A DNA stretch of 52,685 bases from NCBI RefSeq assembly GCF_002412335.2, contig NZ_NXIB02000036.1, positions 1-52,685 on the forward strand, in the 5' to 3' direction. This DNA is from Tychonema bourrellyi FEM_GT703. Its GTDB lineage: Bacteria; Cyanobacteriota; Cyanobacteriia; Cyanobacteriales; Microcoleaceae. Positions 42,772-50,448 of the stretch are shown one piece after another. How positions within the stretch are numbered: position 1 is the stretch's first letter; every line of letters starts with the position of its first letter. The notes under the pieces were generated by a model that saw only the letters and a list, made by a program, of their open reading frames with translations, ran no database searches and was not told where the DNA came from. The position numbers and the translations under genes are program-made.

Positions 42772-43932
42772 ATGCACGACTTGAAAGTTGTCATCATCGG
42801 TGCGGGAATTGGTGGCTTAACTGCGGGAATTGCCCTACAACAAGCGGGCTATGAAGTTGAAATTTACGATCGCGTTAAAGAACTGCGCCCCGCCGGAGCA
42901 GGCATTTCCCTGTGGTCAAACGGTGTCAAAGTTCTCAACCGCCTCGGCTTAGGCGAAAACATGGCAAAAATCGGCGGTCAAATGGAGCGCATGGAATACC
43001 GCACCAAAACCGGCGAACTCCTGAATGACATCGATTTAATGCCGTTAATTGAACAAGTCGGTCAGCGCCCCTATCCCGTAGCCCGCCGAGATTTGCAACA
43101 TATGTTGCTAGCAGCATTTAAGGGAGAAGTCAAGCTCGATCGCAAATGTATTGCCGTCGAAGAAGACGCAACCAAAGTGACAGCAATCTTTGAAAACGGA
43201 GACAAAGCCCAGGGCGATTTGTTAGTGGCGGCTGACGGCGTGCGTTCTATTTTGCGTACCTATGTATTGGGTCACGAAGTAGAGCCGAAATACGGCGGTT
43301 ATATCAACTGGAACGGGTTAGTTCCGGCTGCGGAAGAACTCGCACCGAAAAACACTTGGGCGATATATGTTGGCGAACACAAACGCGCGTCCCTGATGCC
43401 AGTTGCGGGCGATCGATTTTACTTTTTCTTAGATGTTCCCTTGCCCAAAGGTACACCCGCCAATCCCGACAATTACAAAGCCGAACTTAAACAATACTTT
43501 AAAGATTGGGCCGAACCAGTGCAATTGTTGATAGATAGATTAGATCCCGCAGCAGTGGCGAGGCCGGAAATTCATGACGTAGGTCCGATCGACCGCTTCG
43601 TTCGTGGTAAAGTTGCTTTGCTGGGAGATTCTGCCCACGCTACTTGCCCGGATCTCGGACAAGGAGGCTGTCAGGCGATGGAAGACGGGCTGGTACTCAC
43701 CAACTACCTTTTGAGTACGAATTTGGGCGTAGAATACGCGCTCAAACGTTACGAAACCGAGCGCAAACAGCGGGCGAATGCAGTTGTCGAAAAAGCCCGA
43801 CAGCGCGCGGAACAAATACATGGTAAAGATCCAGTTGTAACAGAAAAATGGTATGCACAATTGGCCTATGAAAAGCCTACTGATGTCACCGATGCGATCG
43901 CGAAAGTCATCTCAGCCGGCCCGTTACACTAA
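42772..43932 (+). CDS. hpxO: FAD-dependent urate hydroxylase
   Basis: Flavoprotein monooxygenase that converts urate to 5-hydroxyisourate using NADH and O2, replacing uricase. It has the FAD-binding GAGIGG (residues 10-15), LVAADGVRS, and LLGDSAHATCPDLGQGG motifs. Over its length it follows the Klebsiella HpxO pattern (ISLWSNGVKVL, RFYFFLDVPLP, HGKDPVVTEKWY, final SAGPLH). The urate-binding residues known in Klebsiella HpxO (Arg204, Tyr216, Asp293) correspond to Arg205, Tyr217 and Asp294 here. Start has GGAGA 10 bases upstream. It is first in a run hpxO-uraH-Rieske-uraD, and an NtcA-type site lies upstream. Confidence 0.92.
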   Translation: MHDLKVVIIGAGIGGLTAGIALQQAGYEVEIYDRVKELRPAGAGISLWSNGVKVLNRLGLGENMAKIGGQMERMEYRTKTGELLNDIDLMPLIEQVGQRPYPVARRDLQHMLLAAFKGEVKLDRKCIAVEEDATKVTAIFENGDKAQGDLLVAADGVRSILRTYVLGHEVEPKYGGYINWNGLVPAAEELAPKNTWAIYVGEHKRASLMPVAGDRFYFFLDVPLPKGTPANPDNYKAELKQYFKDWAEPVQLLIDRLDPAAVARPEIHDVGPIDRFVRGKVALLGDSAHATCPDLGQGGCQAMEDGLVLTNYLLSTNLGVEYALKRYETERKQRANAVVEKARQRAEQIHGKDPVVTEKWYAQLAYEKPTDVTDAIAKVISAGPLH

Positions 43933-43943
43933 TAGTTGCTAGG

Positions 43944-43964
43944 ACACAGCAGTGCTGTGTCCCT
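43944..43964. repeat. GGACACAGCA palindrome
   Basis: A short perfect palindrome, GGACACAGCA-G-TGCTGTGTCC, followed by CTAC. A close relative is near 17430-17451. It lies between hpxO and uraH. Confidence 0.7.
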
Positions 43965-44029
43965 ACGGATACCGGGTTTATTTAAATTGCAGCAAAATAG
44001 ATCTAAAAATAACATTTAACCTTGCAAAA

Positions 44030-44392
44030 ATGTCAGGAAAACTCACTACTCACGTTCTCGATACAGCCCGCGGCTGTGCGGCTGCAAATATGTCGATCGC
44101 CCTGCAATCAATTGACCCAAAATCCGGCGCAAAAACGCTGTTAAAAACTGTCACAACTAATGCTGACGGTCGCACCGCAGATCCTTTACTATCAGACAGC
44201 GAACTCAAACCAGGAGTTTACGAATTAGTCTTTTCTGTGGGCGAATACTTCGCGCAATCCGCCGAAAATTTGCCAGAACCACCGTTTTTAAACAGCGTTC
44301 CGATTCAGTTCGGTATCGCCGATATCACCGCACACTATCACGTACCTTTGCTAGTTTCACCTTGGTCTTACAGCACTTATCGCGGTAGTTGA
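44030..44392 (+). CDS. uraH: 5-hydroxyisourate hydrolase
   Basis: Transthyretin-like enzyme that hydrolyses 5-hydroxyisourate to OHCU, the second step of urate breakdown. It has the N-terminal [14 protein letters not shown] with the catalytic His, [12 protein letters not shown] with the catalytic Arg, [17 protein letters not shown] with the third His, and the diagnostic C-terminal YRGS. From the ATG at 44030 it has 120 residues, normal for the family. The frame is open 26 codons further up, but those residues do not fit the family. It is 97 bp downstream of hpxO. Confidence 0.95.
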   Translation: MSGKLTTHVLDTARGCAAANMSIALQSIDPKSGAKTLLKTVTTNADGRTADPLLSDSELKPGVYELVFSVGEYFAQSAENLPEPPFLNSVPIQFGIADITAHYHVPLLVSPWSYSTYRGS

Positions 44393-44415
44393 ATAACTCA
44401 TATCTTGCATCTCAA

Positions 44416-44480
44416 GAACAGGCAAGATGCCTGTTCCACAAAGAATAAATTTCTTGTGGGGTGGGCATCCTGCCCGCCCA
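44416..44480. repeat. 'GGCAAGATGCCTGTTCCAC' repeat, single copy
   Basis: One copy of the family seen at 2691 and 46323, between uraH and the Rieske oxygenase gene. It includes the GGGCATCCTGCCCGCCC half. Confidence 0.75.
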
Positions 44481-44559
44481 TAAAAACCTTAATGAGAATG
44501 GTGCAAGATGTCAGATAAAAGGAAGATTGGTTTAGTTATTATTTAGGATAGAAGAGATT

Positions 44560-45579
44560 ATGTTAGTTACGAAGCAAGCTGTTTTCAAACGATTCTGGTA
44601 TCCAGTGATTCCCACAGTTGAATTGTCCGGCGAACCAAAAGCGTTTGAACTATTAGGAGAACCCATCGTTTTGTGGCTGGATTCTGAAGGCAAACCTGCC
44701 GCAGTTGAAGACCGTTGCTGTCACCGCACGGCTAAACTTTCCCTCGGAAAAGTTGTCGGCGGCAACATTTGCTGTGCCTACCACGGCTGGACATTTAACT
44801 CATCTGGAACCTGCGTCCGCGTTCCGCAACAGCAAAATGACACAATTTCTCCCAACTACAAAGTAAAAGCATACCGCACGTGCGATCGCTACGGATACGT
44901 TTGGGTTTGTCTGGGAGAACCACTGACAGACATTCCCGAAATTCCCGAAGCTGCGGACTCGAATTACCGCCAAATTCACGAATTTTACGAACGCTGGAAT
45001 TGTGCGGGATTGCGAGTAATGGAAAATGAATTAGACATGGCTCATCCTACTTTTGTACATACCACAACTTTCGGCAGCGAAGCACATCTTACACCGGATG
45101 TAATGGAATTTCAAGAAACAGAATGGGAACTACACTATCACAGCGTTTTAGGTGTCGTCAATCCCGCCCAGCAACAGCAAAACTTAAAAATCGAGGAACA
45201 GGAAACCGTGCGGACAATCGATGGAATTTGGTTTATGCCATTTACCGTCAAACTGCGGATTGTTTACCCAAACGGACTCGTTCATATTATAGTCAATACC
45301 ATGACTCCGATTAACGATTCCGCATCTCAAATGGTGCAATTTTGCCTCCGCAACGACACCGAAACTGATGCCAAAACCAGCGATATTATTGCCTTCGATC
45401 GCGCCGTTACATTAGAAGACAAACGCATTTTAGAAACAACAGATTGGGATGTTCCTCTCGACATCAACCAAGAACAACATATGCTGACAGACAAGCCGGG
45501 AATTATCATGCGCCGCAAAATTGCAGCACTCCTAAAAGCCCACGGCGAAGTCGAACAAACTAAAGTCATTAGTCATTAG
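44560..45579 (+). CDS. Rieske non-haem iron oxygenase, alpha subunit (HpxD-like)
   Basis: A 339-aa aromatic-ring-hydroxylating-type oxygenase. The Rieske [2Fe-2S] ligands are Cys53/His55 (DRCCHRTAK) and Cys72/His75 (CCAYHGW). The mononuclear iron site is the Asp159-x2-His162-x4-His167 motif in ELDMAHPTFVH. In Klebsiella a Rieske protein (HpxD) with a reductase (HpxE) oxidises hypoxanthine upstream of HpxO. The position here between uraH and uraD suggests a related purine-hydroxylating role. No reductase gene is in the window, so electrons would come from ferredoxin or an unlinked reductase. Other substrates remain possible. Confidence 0.82.
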   Translation: MLVTKQAVFKRFWYPVIPTVELSGEPKAFELLGEPIVLWLDSEGKPAAVEDRCCHRTAKLSLGKVVGGNICCAYHGWTFNSSGTCVRVPQQQNDTISPNYKVKAYRTCDRYGYVWVCLGEPLTDIPEIPEAADSNYRQIHEFYERWNCAGLRVMENELDMAHPTFVHTTTFGSEAHLTPDVMEFQETEWELHYHSVLGVVNPAQQQQNLKIEEQETVRTIDGIWFMPFTVKLRIVYPNGLVHIIVNTMTPINDSASQMVQFCLRNDTETDAKTSDIIAFDRAVTLEDKRILETTDWDVPLDINQEQHMLTDKPGIIMRRKIAALLKAHGEVEQTKVISH

Positions 45580-45593
45580 TCCATAATACATAG

Positions 45594-45656
45594 GCCGGGG
45601 CGGGTTTTTGAAATTGTCGGTTTTTGGCGACTATTGTTGGTGAACCCGCCCCTACA
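45594..45656. repeat. 'GGGGCGGGTTT / AACCCGCCCC' palindromic repeat
   Basis: Arms CCGGGGCGGGTTT and GAACCCGCCCCTAC, just after the Rieske gene. A half copy of the CGAAGG palindrome follows at 45731-45768. Confidence 0.8.
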
Positions 45657-45821
45657 GGAATCATAGTCAATCAACCGCACATAATACAACTTCACCAGTA
45701 GAAGATTATTTACTTCTTCCCTCTTCTTCCCTCTTCTTCCTTCGTGCCCTTCGCGCCTTCGCGGTTCAATCAAACTAAAAAGTAAAACAAAACTAATTAA
45801 AATTAATCAACCCGATTCAAA

Positions 45822-46322
45822 ATGCCATACTCTTTAGTTGAACTCAACCAACTCAGCCAGGAAGAATTTACACAAGCTTTGGGCGCGATTTTTGAACACA
45901 CGCCCGACATCGCCCGTCGCACTTGGGACGATCGCCCTTTTGCATCCACAGCCGATTTGCACGCTAAAATGGTAACAGTCGTCAGCGCCATGACTGAAGC
46001 CGAAAAATTAGCTTTAATTCAAGCCCACCCGGATTTAGGAAGCAAAGCAAAAATGGCAGCAGCATCGGTTAGCGAACAAGCTGGTGCGGGTTTGGATAAA
46101 CTTTCTGTTGAAGAGTTCGATCGCTTTCAATACCTGAATCGATCGTACCGCGAAAAGTTTGATTTCCCCTTCATTGTGGCGGTAAAAAATCACACTAAAA
46201 CCAGCATTCTCGCAGCATTTAAACAGCGCCTCGACAATTCCTGGGAAACAGAAATGCAGCAAGCTGTAGCTGAAATTTGCGAAATTGCCCGCTTTCGCCT
46301 TGAGTCAGCAATTCAAAATTAA
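45822..46322 (+). CDS. uraD: 2-oxo-4-hydroxy-4-carboxy-5-ureidoimidazoline (OHCU) decarboxylase
   Basis: Third enzyme of urate breakdown; it decarboxylates OHCU to (S)-allantoin. It has the LNQLSQEEFTQALGAIFEHTPDIA opening (read in part), the catalytic His69 in QAHPDLGSKA, the EQAGAGLDKL segment, and FPFIVAVKNHTKTSIL near the end, all typical of UraD. The 166 aa length is normal. It is the last of the three core pathway genes. A long tandem repeat array starts at its stop codon. Confidence 0.95.
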   Translation: MPYSLVELNQLSQEEFTQALGAIFEHTPDIARRTWDDRPFASTADLHAKMVTVVSAMTEAEKLALIQAHPDLGSKAKMAAASVSEQAGAGLDKLSVEEFDRFQYLNRSYREKFDFPFIVAVKNHTKTSILAAFKQRLDNSWETEMQQAVAEICEIARFRLESAIQN

Positions 46323-46770
46323 TCGGGCGGGCAGGATGCCCACCCCACAAGAAAATTAAATCTTTGTGGAACAGGCATCTTGCCTGTTGCTGACGGGCAG
46401 GATGCCCAACCCACAAGAAAATTAAATCTTTGTGGAACAGGCATCTTGCCTGTTGCTAACGGGCAGGATGCCCAACCCACAAGAAAATTAAATCTTTGTG
46501 GAACAGGCATCTTGCCTGTTGCTAACGGGCAGGATGCCCAACCCACAAGAAAATTAAATCTTTGTGGAACAGGCATCTTGCCTGTTGCTAACGGGCAGGA
46601 TGCCCAACCCACAAGAAAATTAAATCTTTGTGGAACAGGCATCTTGCCTGTTGCTAACGGGCAGGATGCCCAACCCACAAGAAAATTAAATCTTTGTGGA
46701 ACAGGCATCTTGCCTGTTGCTAACGGGCGGGCAGGATGCCCACCCCACGCAGGATGCCCACCCACAAGAA
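46323..46770. repeat. 66-bp tandem repeat array (five perfect copies plus variants)
   Basis: Five consecutive 66-bp units with no visible difference occupy 46395-46724, with a variant unit before and partial units after. Each contains two small palindromes (GGGCAGGATGCCC and CAGGCATCTTGCCTG). The unit is a multiple of three with few stops, so it opens long artificial frames on both strands (46319-46789 minus, 46380-46805 plus). Same family as 2691-2845 and 44416-44480. Confidence 0.92.
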
Positions 46771-46966
46771 ATTCAATCTTTGCCCCCATGCCTAAGTCCG
46801 ATTAGAGTGCCTTCTACAATATCACCCGATCGGACGATCCTTTTCGCTAAAATTGTTATACAATAGTATCATCAGGCACAGAAAAAGATTCGGACATACC
46901 AAATAAAGCTGGTATGGTGACAGGTTTCGATGTGTCTCCCAGAAAAACCATCTTGGAGGCAAAGTT

Positions 46967-47122
46967 ATGACATTCTTCAATCGCCAACTTACCAAAAAAT
47001 CCCCCGCGCCAGTACCTGTAGAAAACATCAAACAGGTCGATCGGGAAGAACCTTTAGGCCATATGCACGGCAATTTTCGGCACTGGGTTTGGTTGAATCC
47101 ATCCCATCAGCGCGCCCAGTAA
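46967..47122 (+). CDS. possible 51-aa protein or truncated gene
   Basis: A short frame with an excellent Shine-Dalgarno (TTGGAGGC, 7-8 bases before the ATG) and an upstream TATACAAT stretch at about 46856-46863. The product starts MTFFNRQLTKKSPAPVPVE, continues IKQVDREEPLGHMHGNFRHWVW and ends about 12 residues later, overlapping the end of the ABC permease gene tail-to-tail by 16 bp. The start signals look like those of a real gene, while the end may be accidental, so a gene truncated by a deletion or by the permease operon is plausible. No family recognised. Confidence 0.4.
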   Translation: MTFFNRQLTKKSPAPVPVENIKQVDREEPLGHMHGNFRHWVWLNPSHQRAQ

Positions 47123-47877
47123 ATCAGGTACTTCTCCGCCGCCGCAAACAAGCCATAAAGCACGGTTCCCATCACTGCCAAAACCATCAATCCTGCAAAA
47201 CCTAAAGGCACGTCAAAGTTAGAACTCGCGGTGACAATTAAGTAGCCGAGGCCTTTGTTTGATGCTACTGTTTCCGAAATTACAGCGCCGACAAAGGCGA
47301 GGGAAATTGCTACTTTTAGGGATGCAAAGACGTAGGGTAAGGTGTGGGGGAACCCGACTTTTTGGAAGATTTCAATTTGCGATGCACCTAGCGATCGCAT
47401 CACATCTTTCATCTCAGGTTCCACTGTATCTAACCCTAAAGCTACGTTAACGGCGATCGGGAAAAATGCCAACAAAAAAGCAGTGAGTATTGCAGGCACT
47501 GTGCCGATGCCAAACCACAGCGCAAACAGTGGCACTAACGCTACTTTCGGTACAGTATTGAACCCCACTAATAGCGGGTACAGAACTATATATGCAATCC
47601 GCGAATAGCCGATCGCAAACCCCAGCACTACGCCAGCGATAATGGCGAGGATGAAACCCGCTAAAGTTGTAAACAAAGTTTGGCCGCTGTTTTCGATCAG
47701 TGCCTGACTTTGGTTGAAAGTAGCGGCCAGAATCGCAGAAGGTGCGGGCAAGTTATAGGGAGGAATTTTAAACAAAAATACCAGAGTTTCCCACACCAGG
47801 AACAGCAAAATTGTCGCAGCAATTGGCATCACAATACTTGCTGTTTTTGAGCGTGCAAATTTCTCTAAATTATCCAT
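47107..47877 (-). CDS. ABC transporter permease (SsuC/TauC-type)
   Basis: A 256-aa inner-membrane permease of the nitrate/sulfonate/taurine/NMT1 importer class, with six hydrophobic helices. The EAA-type loop is GLDTVEPEMKDVMRSLGASQIEIFQKVGFPHTLPYVF (central part RSLGASQIEIFQKV, about residues 160-173), the contact to the ATPase. It is downstream of the ATPase gene with a 16-bp gap, so they form an operon. Its end overlaps a small frame on the opposite strand. The substrate is not defined by sequence; the neighbouring urate genes suggest a purine or ureide. Confidence 0.9.
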   Translation of the reverse strand: MDNLEKFARSKTASIVMPIAATILLFLVWETLVFLFKIPPYNLPAPSAILAATFNQSQALIENSGQTLFTTLAGFILAIIAGVVLGFAIGYSRIAYIVLYPLLVGFNTVPKVALVPLFALWFGIGTVPAILTAFLLAFFPIAVNVALGLDTVEPEMKDVMRSLGASQIEIFQKVGFPHTLPYVFASLKVAISLAFVGAVISETVASNKGLGYLIVTASSNFDVPLGFAGLMVLAVMGTVLYGLFAAAEKYLIYWAR

Positions 47878-47893
47878 TGCTTTCTCGTGTTTT

Positions 47894-48706
47894 TTAATTG
47901 CGGTGAATGTGGCGGCGCAGTTCTGCTACAATGTGATTGAAATCATCCGACATCATCATATCTAGATTGGTAGGACGGGGGAGATTGACTTTTACTTTGT
48001 AGACGATCGAACTCGGACGCGGGCCCATCACATAAACCGTATCCGACAAGAAAACAGCCTCCCGCAAATCGTGAGTGATCAGGATGCAAACGCACTTCAC
48101 TCGCATCCACAACTCTTGCAACATCACCCACATTTCCTCGCGGGTGAAAGCATCTAACGCGCCAAAAGGTTCGTCTAACAGCAGGATTTCCGGTTGGTGA
48201 ATTAACCCGCGACACAGGGAAGCCCGCTGTCTCATTCCTCCCGACAATTGCCAGGGAAACTGTTTCTGAAAGTCTTGCAATCCGACTGTAGCTAACAATT
48301 CTTGGGCTTGGCGCACAAACATTTCCCGCCGCTTGGGATCTTTTGATTCTCGCTTGTACGGCTGCACTACTTCCAGTGGCAAAAGTACGTTGTCGAGGGT
48401 ATTTCGCCAAGGCAAAAGCACGGGATTTTGAAAGGCGATGCCGACATTTTTCAGCGGTTTGGTAATCTTTTTGTCGCGAATCCGAATTTCGCCGATCGGC
48501 GCTGGAGATAGCCCGGAAACCATCCTTAAGATAGATGTTTTACCGCAGCCGCTCGGCCCCACAAAGGATACAAATTCTCCTTGGGCGATCGACAGTGAAA
48601 TCTCGTCAATAATTCGCCTGGGTTGGCCGTCAACTTCATATTGTAAACCCACCCGATCGAACTCTAAAAGAGTCGGTTCTTGGGTGCCGATCGCATTTGT
48701 TAGCAT
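47894..48706 (-). CDS. ABC transporter ATP-binding protein (SsuB/TauB-type)
   Basis: The ATPase of the importer. It has Walker A GPSGCGKTSIL, the Q-loop in GIAFQNPVLLPW, the signature LSGGMRQRASL and Walker B EILLLDEPFGALDAF, with the His switch in LITHDLREAV. From the ATG at 48706 it has 270 residues, the usual size. The frame is open to a TTG at 48775, but the upstream residues are not typical. It is the first gene of the minus-strand ATPase-permease pair and faces the substrate-binding protein gene across a 380-bp region with an NtcA-type site. Confidence 0.92.
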   Translation of the reverse strand: MLTNAIGTQEPTLLEFDRVGLQYEVDGQPRRIIDEISLSIAQGEFVSFVGPSGCGKTSILRMVSGLSPAPIGEIRIRDKKITKPLKNVGIAFQNPVLLPWRNTLDNVLLPLEVVQPYKRESKDPKRREMFVRQAQELLATVGLQDFQKQFPWQLSGGMRQRASLCRGLIHQPEILLLDEPFGALDAFTREEMWVMLQELWMRVKCVCILITHDLREAVFLSDTVYVMGPRPSSIVYKVKVNLPRPTNLDMMMSDDFNHIVAELRRHIHRN

Positions 48707-48827
48707 TTTAGGCTGTACCACAGTTAGTCTGCCTCCTTTATTTAGTAGAATCTCATCCGTATCCTGTATGCACAAATTTTTTTAAATTTATATACTGTAT
48801 TTATTCTTGATAATTTAGAATCGTGCT

Positions 48828-48841
48828 GTATCCGAAAATAC
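48828..48841. promoter_or_regulatory. NtcA-type site between the two transporter arms
   Basis: GTATCCGAAAATAC is a perfect GTA-N8-TAC match in the divergent region between the ABC ATPase and the substrate-binding protein. In the minus direction a TACAGT follows at 28 bp, longer than the usual 22-23, so the promoter match is weaker than at hpxO. Being palindromic, it could act on either arm. Confidence 0.4.
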
Positions 48842-49085
48842 AAACTTTTGCACGATCGCTCAAGCAAGCGAGCGCAACATCAAGTTGAGGCGCAAATATC
48901 AACTTGTCTATTTGATTGTTGTTTGACATAAAACCAAAAACTGTGTTTGTCTATACAGTCAGCCAAGTAATTTAAGCATACGGTATACAAGAAACCAGAG
49001 CGCTGCTTAACTTTGAGGCGAAATCCGCAGAAATTGGCGATCGGTTTTTGATTTGGTTTGTTGTCCAAATAGCAAGCATTTTTAT

Positions 49086-50204
49086 ATGAACAATACATGG
49101 TTACGACGATCGCTATCTCTAGTTCTGATTGCAACTCCAGTTATCCTCAGTAGCTGCCAATCTCAGCCGAATGCCACAACTACCCCTGCATCCGGGGGAG
49201 CAACTGCAACCACAGCGGCAGACACGTCACAGAAACGCACCATCAAAGTCAATCCATCTTGGCTATTGCAAGGTGACAATGCACCGCTGACAATGGCGAT
49301 CGACAAAGGCTATTTCCCAGCCGAAGGATTGGATGTCAAAATCGAGCGGGGGTACGGTTCCTCTGATACAATTACCAAAGTTGCAGCAGGCCAATTCGAG
49401 ATCGGATTTGGCGATATTTACTCGATGATGGAGTTCAACGCCAAGAATCCCAACGATCCAGTAGTCGCAGTTGCAGTACCTTACAATCGATCGGCATTTT
49501 CAATAGTCACCCTCAAGTCGAGCAACATTGCAGATCCTAAAGCATTAGCCGGCAAAAAGCTAGGAGCACCCGCAGGAGATGCACCGCGCAAATTGTGGCC
49601 GGTATTTGCCCAAAAAGTGGGCGTAGGGGCCGACTCGGTAGAGTGGATTACAATGGAACCGAAGCTGCGCGAAACATTATTAATTAAGGGCGATGTGGAT
49701 GCAGTCAGCGGCTTTGCAACCACGATAATTCCTGCATTAGAAAAATCAGGCAAAAAGCCGGAAGATATGAATGTATTCTACTACACCGATAACGGTTTAG
49801 ATTTGTACGGAAATGCGATCGTGGTCAAAAAAGCATTTTTAGACAAAAATCCCGAAGTAGTAAAAGGCTTTTTGAGAGCTTATTTTAAAGGGCTCCAAGA
49901 TACCTTAAAAGATCCGACAGCCGGATTGGAATCGGTGGTGAAAGCTGGAGATAGCTTGATGGACAAAAATGCGGAAAAGCGTCGCCTGCAAATTGCTTTA
50001 GAAAGGCTATATATAACTCCAGAAGTTGAAAAAGTTGGCTTGGGCGGAGTCGATCCAGTTCGTCTGGAAGCGACAGCAAAACAAGTAGCAGAAGTCTTGA
50101 AAATTCCAGCTCCCCCAGTTGATAAGATAGTTGATGAGAGCTATTTACCTCCGAAAGAGCAGCGGGCTTTACCTCCTGCGGGCGATCGCAAACCGCTGAC
50201 TTAA
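49086..50204 (+). CDS. ABC transporter substrate-binding lipoprotein (NMT1/SsuA-like)
   Basis: A 372-aa periplasmic binding protein anchored as a lipoprotein: MNNTWLRRSLSLVLIATP leads to the lipobox VILSSC (Cys24). The mature part is a type II binding fold of the NMT1/THI5/SsuA class (GDNAPLTMAIDKGYFPAEGLDV, KVAAGQFEIGFGDIYSM, GKKLGAPAGDAPRKLWP). It pairs with the permease/ATPase operon transcribed away from it. Start ATG at 49086; the longer frame from 49053 would put residues before a normal signal peptide. The ligand is unknown; urate, allantoin or a purine is inferred from neighbours. Confidence 0.92.
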   Translation: MNNTWLRRSLSLVLIATPVILSSCQSQPNATTTPASGGATATTAADTSQKRTIKVNPSWLLQGDNAPLTMAIDKGYFPAEGLDVKIERGYGSSDTITKVAAGQFEIGFGDIYSMMEFNAKNPNDPVVAVAVPYNRSAFSIVTLKSSNIADPKALAGKKLGAPAGDAPRKLWPVFAQKVGVGADSVEWITMEPKLRETLLIKGDVDAVSGFATTIIPALEKSGKKPEDMNVFYYTDNGLDLYGNAIVVKKAFLDKNPEVVKGFLRAYFKGLQDTLKDPTAGLESVVKAGDSLMDKNAEKRRLQIALERLYITPEVEKVGLGGVDPVRLEATAKQVAEVLKIPAPPVDKIVDESYLPPKEQRALPPAGDRKPLT

Positions 50205-50239
50205 AAGCGTATTCCAGGTTTATGAAATGTAGGGACACC

Positions 50240-50405
50240 GCACCCTGCCCATTGGTGTCTACTTGAGCATGAAAACCCTTGTATCTCTCGTTTATAGCCG
50301 AGCCTAGATCCCCCTAAATCCCCCTTAAGAAGGGGGACTTTGATCGGAATCTTGTCCCCCCCTTCTTAAGGGGGGCTAGGGGGGATCAAAATCTAAGAGT
50401 CAAAC
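50240..50405. mobile_element. MITE-like element, copy 3 (right end missing)
   Basis: Matches 5221-5435 from CCTGCCCATTGGTG through the CCCCCTTAAGAAGGGGG palindrome to GTCAAAC, ending 43 bp before the porin start codon, so it separates the porin from the binding-protein gene. More diverged than copy 2. Confidence 0.75.
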
Positions 50406-50448
50406 AAAGTCCACTCCAAGCGGACTAAATAATTACGGTGTGAGGATC

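Noticed and set aside
46323-46770. Possible CRISPR array
   Set aside because: The units are contiguous 66-bp copies without unique spacers, and no cas genes are nearby. The same applies to the 20-bp array at 52601 and the 36-bp array in glyS.
46319-46789. Long frames on both strands (156 codons minus; 141 codons plus from 46380) with 22-residue repeats
   Set aside because: They are translations of the 66-bp tandem array; the sequence is non-coding palindromic repeat also found elsewhere in intergenic positions.
48967-48981. GTA-N9-TAC near the substrate-binding protein
   Set aside because: The spacing is nine, not eight, so it does not match the NtcA consensus.
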